DNA of 64,000 nucleotides from Acanthaster planci (lineage: Eukaryota > Echinodermata > Asteroidea > Valvatida > Acanthasteridae), in contig NW_019091593.1 of assembly GCF_001949145.1 (NCBI RefSeq), forward strand, positions 156,101-220,100, read 5' to 3'. Position 1 is the stretch's first letter. Each line of letters opens with the position of its first letter. A model generated the notes under the pieces. That model worked only from the letters and a program-made list of their open reading frames with translations. It made no database searches and was not told the DNA's origin. Below, piece after piece: positions 53,698-64,000 of this stretch. A program made the position numbers and the translations under genes.

Positions 53698-56600
53698 ATG
53701 AAATATTTTACAGCGATAGTTGTTCTCTTTCTCACGCAGTCGGTGCTACTCAGAGGCCCAAACGTCATGTGAGTAGTGAATATGTTCTGTTTAGTAAAAA
53801 TGGTTAACGATAACTCGAGACACTCGATTTTGAATTCGACAGTTAGGAGTTGAAAATTAAGGTATATGCGTAGCCTGATGAACGCAAAATGAAGGCAATT
53901 TATCACGTGGAAATGCATACCCTGACTCTTTCTTTGCACGAACTGGTCGAATGAGGTGTCATACTATAAACCGACAATAAACGTACACAAAAAGTTCTAA
54001 AAACTAACTAATGCGGTTTCGCAAGCAGCTCACAAGCACAGTAGAAGCTGGTTTAGGCCAAGGTTAATCCCTTGGACTTTACAGTCAAATCTGTGAAGTG
54101 TAGCTGGCGGTGAATTGAGCATGCGGCTTCAGCTTTGACTGTTTGTTTGACTTGTTACTGAAACATTCGCTCTAAAACCAGTGATTGTACGAGCAGCATC
54201 GTTTCTTATGCAACATACCGTAATCCTCCATGATCGTATCTAACGAATTTGCTTTACAAGCGGCCTCTCACAGCTGCGGTGTCCAGCTTCAAATGCATGT
54301 GTCCAAATGGATGAGATTTCACCGATCATTTTTAAGCATCGATAGATAGCTTAATTTAATTTCGTGCCGAGTTAAAACGTACGATTCCATAGGATCTAGT
54401 TTACCAGACAAAGATTAGCATAAAGAAAATGGCTTCCGTTTATCAGTGCAGAGAAGTTTAATGAACAAACAAATTTAAGGCAGGTGTGACAGGAGATTAT
54501 CGATAATTGATTGTGGTTCCCCGTTAAATCGTTGTGATCGAGCATTGATTCAGCTCCAATTGTTTTAAGAGCAGAGGTGGATTGTCTACCGAGCTTCAAC
54601 TGTTTCTTCAAGAGTCTCTGAATTGCATCCGAAGAAGTAGACGTTGGTTCCGGATATCTTCCCCCCCCCTTCGAAGGGAAACACTGTTGAGAAGTATTCA
54701 CTGGTAATCTTTATGTCCTTCCCACCCTAAATCCTTTTACAGGGCCTTGTCCTCCGTGGTCGCCCTGGGAGCCAACGTCATCTGCAGTAAGATCCCGGGC
54801 CTGAGCCCCCGCCAGCGCTCCATTTGCCAGAACCGGCCCGATGCTATCGTGGCCATCGCCGAGGGAGCCCACATGGGACTCTGCGAGTGCCGCCACCAGT
54901 TCAGGTACCGGCGGTGGAACTGCACCTCGGACGGCAGCGGGGAGACGTTGTTCGGCCAGCCCATGCCGTCAGGTAAATATGCCTAATTCTAGGCCCAATA
55001 ATTGTTGCACAATGTGAACTACGATCGGGTGTTCGAGAAACGAAACCAAAGCTGGCAGGATTAACGGACATCTAAAAGGACAGCACCTCGTCGGTCATTC
55101 TGACAAGATGACATTTTCTTCCTTCTTGTCAGAACGAGCGAATCCCTGCTTTTATAACGTTGTACAAATCTTTTTCGGCAGACCCAGGTACTGGGGCTGA
55201 CAGTCTTAAGTCAAGGCTTAGTAAATATGTTGGGTGTAACATCTAAGGAGGGGGGTCTTAGGAAGGAATCCCAATTTTCAATCAAGGGAAATGTCGAGAA
55301 AATGACTCCCAAAATCGCGTCTAGACAAATCACTGTGAAACTCTGCCCCCGACAGTCCTACCCAAATGTCTGTTACTCTTAGAAGTTTTTTTTTAAAGGA
55401 AATCGAATCGGAGGCATTGTACCAATAAAATGTTCATTTGGAAATGTGCACTCAAGTATCTTGGAGTCTGTAGGGGTTGGGGTAAGCCGAGGCCTGCAGG
55501 TACTGCTATCAAAAAAACATCATCAATTGAAAGTATATGCTTGCGAAAGCATGGAATGGAGGAATTTCACTTCGAGGTTTTTTTCTTCAATGGTTCCTTT
55601 GCCATGTTAAAGGAACTACATGTATTACCAAGTACCAACTGCAAAAAAAAGAACTGATAACAGCTCTGAATTTTCCATATAACTACCTTAGAATCACTCA
55701 CACAAAGCTTGGTAACAAACCGGCGAAGTTACATGACTCCCAGCTTGAGGGCTCAGCGCATTCTGTGCTCAAGGTGGACGGTTGAGCCATCCACTGCTCT
55801 GTGGTCAACGTTAAGTGCATTGACCCCCCCCCAAAAAAAACAACTCCATACACACACATACACTGGCGGCTCATGGGCAGATATAGGGAAGCAGGCAGCG
55901 CTAGAGAGGAATATCAAAATTACATGGATGGAGGCCGGATGGCGTTAATCGGTTGGGGACGGGGAGGGGGATAATATAAGAATTGGTCCTTCACCTTTTT
56001 TTAAAAACTGAAATGAAAATGTATACCTTGCAAAGGCATTGGTTAAAAAACTGGCTAAAGTAGCCAGAAATTGTCTCAGATAACACGACAGAGCATCTAT
56101 ACTCCAAAATTCCCCGGGGCCCTTGAGCGGGCCCCGGACCCCACACTGCTCAGGGCTTTGCGCTTCGGGCTCGCATTTGTTCTAATCAGGGCTGTGTCCC
56201 CCCCCCACACTTTTCAAAATGGATTGACACCGTTGACGTGGGGCCTAAGTTGGGAAAGTAAAAATGCCGTGCATATTGCTGAATAGTTACGTGCTTACTT
56301 TGAAAAAGATAAGTAAACAGCGAATTGATAATTAACTTTGCCCAAACAATACAGCAAACAGAAACAGCGAGCCTTCGTTGCCAAACGGTACAACAGAAAA
56401 ATAAAGACTAACAAGATCACCAGATGTTTAGAACAGAAGGATAGGACTACATTTTGAAGTCTGAAATGCGAACTGAACCGCACTAGCGTACATTGCATGT
56501 CGCCTTAAAAAAGATTGCATTTCTCGACGATCTGCACGCCGCCGCTTTCCCCTAGAAATACACACCAGTATCAAGGAGGCTTATACCGAGCCGACACATA

Positions 56601-59600
56601 CTTCTCGGGCATGCAAAGACCGATCAGTTTTCAAAGTCACTCTGAAAACACTTGTTGGTTTCTCTACGTCCATATTTAAAATCATTCTATATTCTCCACA
56701 GACCTACGTTTCCCCTACCCCCGTAAACAATTGCTGACATTGTTTCGCAGGGCAATCAAGTGGCGGGGACAGGTGACTCGATCGGCCCGTGTCGGTTACC
56801 AGTGTGTTTTCCCCTGAGCTCATAGCGCAGGGTTATCGGTGTTGAACCGGTGCTTGGCGACCCTTGCAGTCTTGTCGTCAAAAATAACTGAAGGTAGTCT
56901 TTAAAGCAAACTCTTGTTGGTGTGAGTAATACAAACCATCGGTTTCCAATTCTCTTCTAAAAGGGGAACATGCAAATTCTACGCTACGTCTTTGAAAATT
57001 GCAAAATAAGAGACCATAGCTATAAAGGCCCAGATCTACAAAGTGTTCAAAAATTTCCATAATAGTTGTTTTATTTTATGATAACATAAACTCATTTGGG
57101 GCAAATTTTCAACATAAGCGAGGATACATCCCAAAACCACTGGCAGAGAAATTGGTTTATATGCGACAGTAAGGTGGGGAAACGGTTTTTAACAACATTG
57201 TAAGCTTTGGACAATAGTAAACGGCAAAGTTCAACTTCGACGTGTAAGTAAGTCAAATCAGTCAAGGAATACAATTTTCCATTCAAACCCCGGGAACTGC
57301 TTCCCGAGTTCAGTTGACGTTTAAGCCCGGCACGAACTTCTTGCGCGCGCACAATCTGGAAGCCCGCGGGTGAGGAGCTTGGGAGTATATAATGGAGCGG
57401 GCTGAGGGCTCGTCAAGAGCATACAAGATGAAGGCTGACAGGTACGATTGATTGGGTTCAGAGGGGAGGTGTGTGAGTCTGATGGACAGGGGAAAAGGCG
57501 CGCCCCCAAGTCAAGCTTTTCCACCTCTTTTCTTATGTGACGATCCCACTGAAGCGTATAAAGGCTACTGAACAGTGGAGAAAATAACCAGGAACGTCAG
57601 CAGTTGCAAAGAATCAAGCTGTTTCTGAGCCCAGAAATAATCGATGAGAACATTTTTTCAACTTTACACCCGTGCTTACCAAATTTGGTCTTAGACAATA
57701 TCTAGATTAGCTTTTAATCCATCCCCCGGGAAAAATTCAGGTCGGTGTTTCTAGAAGTAATATCTATGTTACGAGTATGCTTGCTGTTGGCTGACTTCTT
57801 TCCCTGTAAACGTTTGTTTGCTCAACGAAAAAGGGCACAAGTCTGGAAAGAAATTAAAAATGTTTGAAATACATTATGAATAATGCCTGGTTTGCACTAG
57901 AAATAAATTTGCACGGAAATGTCAAGAAAAAGATTGCCTTGCCGTACAGGCATCAGTTCAAAGAAAGCAATAAATGTGGCCACGTCTGAGCAGTTTGACA
58001 TCCGTAATACCACCATTTTGGGGGTTATAAAACACCTGACCTGCGTTTAAATGGTTCAGCACTCCTTAACGAACAGAAACTTTTTTTATGAGCCGGGATG
58101 ACACTCGACCCATAGCACACCATAAAGTCGGGAAGCCGATTTGGGCTCGTTCACTTCAACTGCATGGGTTCAAACAGAGACTGATTATTAACTCGCACAA
58201 AGATGGTAAAATCTTCTGGTTAATTCTCCATAGTACTTCAAACGGACCGATCGAAATCTAATGCAATATAAATGTGCCATTTATGGGATATTCTTGTCGA
58301 ATTAACTACGTTTACGAGTGCAAAAACCGGAGTGGGAGTTGCTCAGATACAAATAAGTGTGCAAGCACCATATACATGTACATGGAAGTAGGCCATAAGA
58401 AGTTTCTGAACGAGTGTAAATCTGAAACAAGTAAGGCAGTGCGATATATCGAAAAACAAGTATGACTGCATAGGCTTTTTTGGGGGGGGGGAGGGAGAAA
58501 GCGGATGTAAGGGATCACCTTTCTTCGAAATATATTCAATCAGACAATTCTGCAAAATAAACTTCTTAAAATGTACATTAATTCATTGTGAGCCACAGCG
58601 CAACTGTTGTAAATAATTCATATTGCAACTTCAACTACTGCGTACGGAGCGAGCTTCGTCGCAGATGCAACGCCGTCCATCATGGAAATGGCGTAAACGG
58701 AAAGTACCACATACCATACGTACATGTACTAACGTATTTTGCTGCCACATTCTGCTGCATTGCAGTTTTCACTGATTCGATTCTCACTTAGACCACGCAG
58801 GAAGGAAACACCGACTCTCAAGGTGATATTCTTCAAGCCATGTCCTGTCCGGCATCAGGCCACAGCCCACCGAAGGGGAAAAAACCCAAAAAGAAAAGCC
58901 CTGTCCGTGTGTAACCGGTGTTTACCTTTTGCCGAAAGGCAACTCGGTAATAGGCACTTCACACCTCCGATTGTAACCTCTTTCCCCCCACAATGAATGC
59001 CAACATATAATAAGTCTATATACTCCATCCCGGTAATGAATACATGACACGTTTTTTCGCCCTTCTCTGTCGGCGCGGGAATGGCGGGCCGTCTGGCCGC
59101 CTGATCGCGTGAGCAAACATTGTCGCCATAACTCGAACCACTATGGCGGTCTTGGGCAAATTGAGATTAGCAAAGAGTGCGTGTTGTAAAGTGGGGGATT
59201 TCTAAAATTTGTGTCAATAAAAAAAAGAGTCTAAAACTACAGCTTGGGCCAGATAAGTATTTGTGTCGAAGGCCGATTGCTTGTTCGTTTGTGGTCGTTA
59301 ACATGGTCTCAATTCGTCAAAGGTTGCTTCAATGAGTTGCACCTCGGCATCCTACATTTCATATTATACTTCAAACCCACAGATCTGTATAAAATCAATA
59401 GAAATTTACAGAAACTATATAAATATAAGAATAAAGTACAGGTCTAGACTTACACCTTTCTATAAAAGGAGAAACGTGTTGTTTTTCAAACCCAGCTTCT
59501 TTTTAAAGTTTTCTTACAATTATTAACTTGTCTGGTGTTGGGGTTGCGAAAACATGAGACTATTTTCAATATATACAGGACCTGGTCTCAATTTCGTGCA

Positions 59601-62600
59601 TAGGTCAATTTCAACTCGAGCACAAATTATCGGGATGGTAACATATGAGTGTATTGGTTGAAAAATATCGTGTTCATGTATTTACCTTCTGTGTGTATCT
59701 ATGGCGCTTTGAATCTCGTTCCCAGACAGTAACATAAAGTAGGTTACAAGACTATTTTCAATTTCTGGGTGTAGATGTTAAACCTCCTTAACACTCACAA
59801 CTTTTATTTTATAACTAATGAGGGTAATCCCAACGTCATGTTAAGGCATGAATACGCAACGCTTAAATTAGGGAAACATTTTTATATCTTTTTATTCTTA
59901 CTCTCCAATGTTACATTATTTCGAAATTTGTATAACCTCCGTGACGCGGATTTTACAACAAAAATTCACAACTTTTATGAGGTGTTAAGTAAGTGCACAA
60001 CGCTTTCGAATATTTTAGAGTTGGCACTCTAATGAAGTAATAAATTGTATGTGAGCATTAATTGCTGATTCGCTTTAGATATACAGGCTCTGTGAGAGGT
60101 TGGGGTATCTGATGAAAGGAAGGTATAAAATCATTAGCTGATGTGAGACTGGTAACCTAGGAGGCAAGCAGAATTTTGGAACCTCGGGCCGTGTCCGAAA
60201 TGGGCTTCCAGAGCTACGGCTAGGTCTATTGTCTACGCGTCTCCACTCATTTCTAACGGAGTGAAGACCTAAACCTAGCTCTAGACAAGAGATTCGGATG
60301 CAGCCTGAGTTAGCCGCTTACAAACGAAACTATCGATATGCAGAATTTCAATTACAGAATTTTTCTACTTTCACCTGCACGCTTCTAAATGCACGTGAGC
60401 AACCAGCAAGCACAACATGGATTTCCATCAACTTTTTTTGTCGATTAATGATTTTCGATACTAATAGCAACTACTGGACTGCTCCTGGTATCATCTACCT
60501 TGGTTTCTCTCTACTTATATCCCTGTAGACTTCCACGTTCCAATTCAGATATCAATCATTGCTGCTCGTGCAAGCGTCTACTGATGACCAATACAATGTT
60601 AGCAGTACCACCCAGGATGATCCTTCTATTCGAATGGTAAAAAAAAAAGATTTCTGGAGTCCCGGAAAGAAGTGTTCCGCAGTCACATGGTATTCAGTTA
60701 CGTGCCAACAGCAATCTAAAAAAAAAAAGTTCGGATTTCGTGGAGTGCTTGACGATCGTTTGATGGAATTGGTGCAAGGCGGACCAAGAAGATTTAATTG
60801 CACGCCAAATCACTGGTCGGTGTTTAACATTTCAACGGTGACAGGTCGTTTAACTTTTCATAATCAGCTACAGTGAATCCAGAACCAATATAGGTTTTTA
60901 CAGCAAATATCTTTGGGGATGTTGAGACATTCAACCAGCCAGTTCGATTAGATGCGGACTGTACTGCCAGAGCTCTCGTGCCCGAAACAGTCAGGTCTGT
61001 TTTTGGATTGCGCAGCCAGGTGTTGCGCGGTCGGTCTCCCAATCGCCCCCTCCCCAAATGAGATATTTGCTTATGTGAATGTTTACTGTCCATGACAATG
61101 GCGTATTCTCCCCCTCCCCTCGACCGATATTCTAAAAATTAAGAATACGTCTTCATAGATGAGAAAGTAGTTGGTGTTTTTTTGTTTCTTTTTTCAAATA
61201 TTAGCGCCAACATCCTAAGAAAATTACACCATGAAATTAACGCAATTGGCTGTTGGGACTGTAAGGCATTTTTTCTCTCCCAACATCATTGAATGAGCCC
61301 AAAGCCGCATTCGCTTTTGAATTTGCCCCCCCCCACCAAAAGCCGAATACGCTGCTGGTCCATTATCAATCTATACCGTCATATTGTCTGTGGGAGAATT
61401 TTTTTTTTGGGGGGGGATAACTCGTTCTTCGTGCGATCTCGATGGTCTGACCTAGGTGTGAGGGTTACATAAACATTGGGGGCGTTTTACGCACTTTGAG
61501 GAGGAAAGGAATTGACATACTCATACACTCAAAACGGCGTCATTCCCTCTTCGTATAAAAAGTTATCTCTTTTTGGGAGGGCCTAGGAGCCCAGATGCAT
61601 AAATATATCTTGATCGAAATATAGTCTGAACGCTAACTGATTTCCATTTTTCTTGGGGGTATATTTTCGAGCATATTGTGCAAAAAAAAAAAAAAAAACC
61701 TCGAGGGTTGTAGCACTTTTTGAACAGGTACATGAATACTCAAGAAGGGGGACCGTTTCACGACAGCTGGCCCGAGTGCCGATCAGGACAGCTCGCGTCA
61801 CGACCGATCCCGAGGCTCCAGTGGTGTTGTTATTAGTACTTATTTCGCCAATTGTATTCAAAATCTGGCCAATTTAACAACCACTTATCATGCTGCTCAT
61901 GAACAGCGGGAAGCTCTGACTCCCTCCGAATGTTTTGACTACAGTTTTTATACAAATACATCTAAATGTTTACGTGATGGATAACAGCCACACATTTATG
62001 GTATATACCCTTAGGCAATGTTCTTTCGATTCAACCATGGACGAATAATTAGGTATTATTATGCATGCACTGCGTTTGACAGAATTAACCGAAGCTGAAT
62101 GCTCAGTGCTGATTTAGATCTTATGAATAAAGATGTTAAGCTAGCTGGTAGAAGTCTTGTGTGGTACGCAAACACCGATCCCCTGACAATAGTAATAATT
62201 CGTCTTTCCTTGCGGTATCTCCAGATAAGCTATCTTTCTCTCTCCGCTTTTCCTCTTTGGCATCTGGTAACACTCTTCGGAACTTTCACCGAGAACTGAC
62301 TTGGTCCAATGATAGACGGTGGCGTGGTCTGGGATCCAAACCCAACGAGGGACCTCCACGCTTGCTTCTCAGGACATGTACATGTACATATGAAATCCCG
62401 TATTGCGGAGAAAAATCCATGTAAACAGGCAGACCAAGACCAAAACTAAAACGCTGATAAAAGACACTAGTGCCTTCATAGTGATTACCACAATTGATGC
62501 TGTTGAGGTTTGGTCTCTCCATCTCCTCTTTAATCCTCCTCACCAACTGTCTTTTTCGTTCTCTCCGACCAGGCTACCGCGAGGCCTCCTTCAAGCACGC

Positions 62601-62841
62601 CATCAATGCGGCCGGCACCACGCACGCCATCACCCAGGCCTGTAGCCGCGGCAACCTGACCAACTGCAGCTGCGACCGGAGTAAGGAGACGGGGCTTACG
62701 GAGGAAGGCTGGCGGTGGGGCGGCTGCAGCGCCGACATCGAGTACGGCCTCCGCTTTTCCAGGATCTTCGTGGACGCCGGGGAGACGGTCAACGACGCAC
62801 GATCGCTGATGAACCTGCACAACAACGAGGTTGGAAGACAG
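53698..62841 (+). CDS. Wnt7: Wnt7-class secreted signalling ligand (first three coding exons; continues right of the window)
   Basis: Wnt7 is a secreted, lipid-modified ligand for Frizzled receptors. Coding exons: 53698-53768, 54743-54972 and 62573-62841, with AG/GT borders and joining phases (2, 1, 0), giving the first 190 residues of a family of about 350. The start ATG opens a short signal peptide ([15 protein letters not shown] core). Exon 2 has the Wnt7 hallmark [18 protein letters not shown], then [19 protein letters not shown]. Exon 3 has [19 protein letters not shown], the [11 protein letters not shown] block and [12 protein letters not shown], where vertebrate Wnt7 genes also have an intron. 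N-glycosylation sequons occur at WNCTS and NLT/NCS. The palmitoleoylated Ser and the C-terminal Cys domain would be in the next exon(s), outside the window. Wnt7 is favoured over other subfamilies by the ICSKIPGL and LMNLHNNE context. Confidence 0.93.
53769..54742 (+). other. Wnt7 intron 1
   Basis: GTGAGT donor, polypyrimidine-TTTTACAG acceptor. No repeat or gene recognised; a C9 run lies at about 54660. Confidence 0.85.
54973..62572 (+). other. Wnt7 intron 2 (7.6 kb)
   Basis: GTAAAT donor, CTCTCCGACCAG acceptor. Contains a perfect GC hairpin (56114-56137), a promoter-like block (57386-57441), a FOX/T-box motif cluster (58900-59130) and the family C repeat (60193-60305). No gene on either strand is convincing. 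Confidence 0.85.
60193..60305 (-). mobile_element. Dispersed palindromic repeat, family C, copy 2
   Basis: Reverse complement of the element at 2723-2827. The ends CCGAAATGGGCTTCCAGAGC and its inverted partner around 60266-60299 form imperfect terminal inverted repeats. Non-coding, in Wnt7 intron 2. Confidence 0.7.
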
Positions 62842-64000
62842 GTGAGTTCTAGAGCTGGATGCGGTTCTCTTTGACTCCCGAACAGATCGTTATGGCTTAG
62901 AAGGCAGATGATCTATTACGAACCTTTGTCTTGTATCCATCGTCAGAAGGTTACCACGAAGAGCTGTCACTTTTCATCAGACCATTTGATATATTTTGGG
63001 TCCATATCGTCTAGGCTCCTGCCTAAATAGGTTGCATCCTGTCACAGATTTAAAACATCGAGATCTCTTCCGAAGACGAAGTCAAAGGTTAATTTTCTTT
63101 TGATATTAAAACAGTTTTATGCTCGTATGTCACGATCTTTGGTGACAAAAACGGTGTGCATCAAGCCTCGGGACAGTGGCATAAATTTATGCCTGAAATT
63201 AGGGAGTGGGGGCGGGGAAAGACTTACCCAGCTATGGACATTTGAAAAGCGGGGGGAGGGGGCTGACACCATAATTATGATACTATAAGAGCAATGTTCA
63301 CGATACAGTTGCGAAGCTGTAATATGTATTACATACATGTAGAATCTTACATCTTTTTTTTTTAATGTTCTCCTTTTTTGAGTGATACTAAATGCATTTT
63401 GGTTGCTGGGCTGTCCTTTACTCCAACACGAAACCACGTGTGAAATCGAAAAGCCACTTTTTGACCGTGTTACTTACCATGTAATTCAACGAAACAAATT
63501 TTAATTGCTTTTGTCCCGTAACCAACACCAGTCAGATTTTCTTGCATACAAACGCTCGATAAATTCCCGATTGCGTCTTTCAATCTCTGTTATATTTATG
63601 TGATCTATTCTTCGATGTATATCAGCTTACTCGAGGGTATAATATCTCACGAATTAAACATAGACTTATTACACAAAGGTTGTCCTTGGTCGACACGTTC
63701 ACTGAGAGATATGATATACAAAATACGGCCTATGACCTTAAGACTATATAGTATATTCTTTCTCTTTCTACCGCGAATTAAGTTAAATGCGTTTTATATT
63801 CAGATATATTTGAAAAAGTCCTTTAAGACTTGACAAAAAATGTGGCTTTATTTGTGTGAAACCTCCGAATGTTCTTTGGCGTTGCACTTTGTCAAAGCAG
63901 GCTCAATATACAGCAGTCTTCTGTCTCCCCATAGTAAACTGAGAGCTCATTAAAGTAAGTGCTCGTGATTAGTTTCAGCAAGGCAACTCAAATTGCTTGT
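62842..64000 (+). other. Wnt7 intron 3 (5' part), no further exon seen
   Basis: Begins with donor GTGAGT. The following Wnt exon should encode the conserved Cys-rich block with HGVSGSC; no frame to the window edge shows it, so the gene continues to the right. Confidence 0.85.

Noticed and set aside
60298-60876. Frames downstream of the family C repeat in Wnt7 intron 2
   Set aside because: No Wnt or other domain and no good acceptor/donor pair; poly-A runs create Lys stretches.
1-64000. CRISPR arrays, operons, riboswitches, bacterial promoters or phage genes
   Set aside because: The window is clearly eukaryotic with spliced genes; no spaced direct repeats of CRISPR type and no viral genes were seen.

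Overview
This is eukaryotic nuclear DNA, most likely from a marine deuterostome invertebrate (echinoderm, hemichordate or amphioxus; the lineage is my inference). Three spliced genes with GT-AG introns can be read at nucleotide level. Intergenic space is long, AT-rich and full of degenerate transposon relics, and there are two assembly gaps (1751-1768 and 50366-50587). There are no operons, CRISPR arrays or prokaryotic signals.

Layout. (1) 1-7.65 kb, plus strand: the 3' half of CPT2 (mitochondrial carnitine O-palmitoyltransferase 2), five exons ending at 6111, with a 3' UTR of about 1.5 kb. (2) 8.7-25.4 kb, minus strand: a complete 19-coding-exon CFAP20DC gene (CFAP20-domain protein, human C3orf67). 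It converges with CPT2; its promoter near 25.2-25.4 kb has a TCTCGCGA-like box, a YY1-like site and a full CTCF consensus match. All 19 exons join in phase to give 974 residues. (3) 28.7-30.0 kb: a tRNA-Thr-like SINE or pseudogene, then an intronless minus-strand gene for a secreted C-type lectin plus PAN/Apple-like protein. (4) 30-53 kb: a gene-poor block with a 1 kb palindromic element, a dead LINE 3' end, a composite fold-back element and several candidate regulatory clusters. (5) 53.7 kb to the right edge, plus strand: the first three coding exons of a Wnt7-class ligand (190 residues); the rest lies beyond the window.

The genes do not form one pathway: CPT2 acts in fatty-acid oxidation, CFAP20DC is a probable cilium-related protein, the lectin is probably for recognition or immunity, and Wnt7 is a developmental signal. 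The gene-poor block 5' of Wnt7 and its 7.6 kb second intron are where cis-regulatory DNA would be expected.

I found no convincing novel multi-gene system. The strongest unusual signals are a set of MITE-like families recognisable within this single window (some with a second copy in another gene's intron), a 1 kb fold-back palindrome centred on a GA microsatellite, overlapping-strand poly(A) signals between two convergent genes, and a TATA/Inr/ATG/donor arrangement hidden in the Wnt7 intron.
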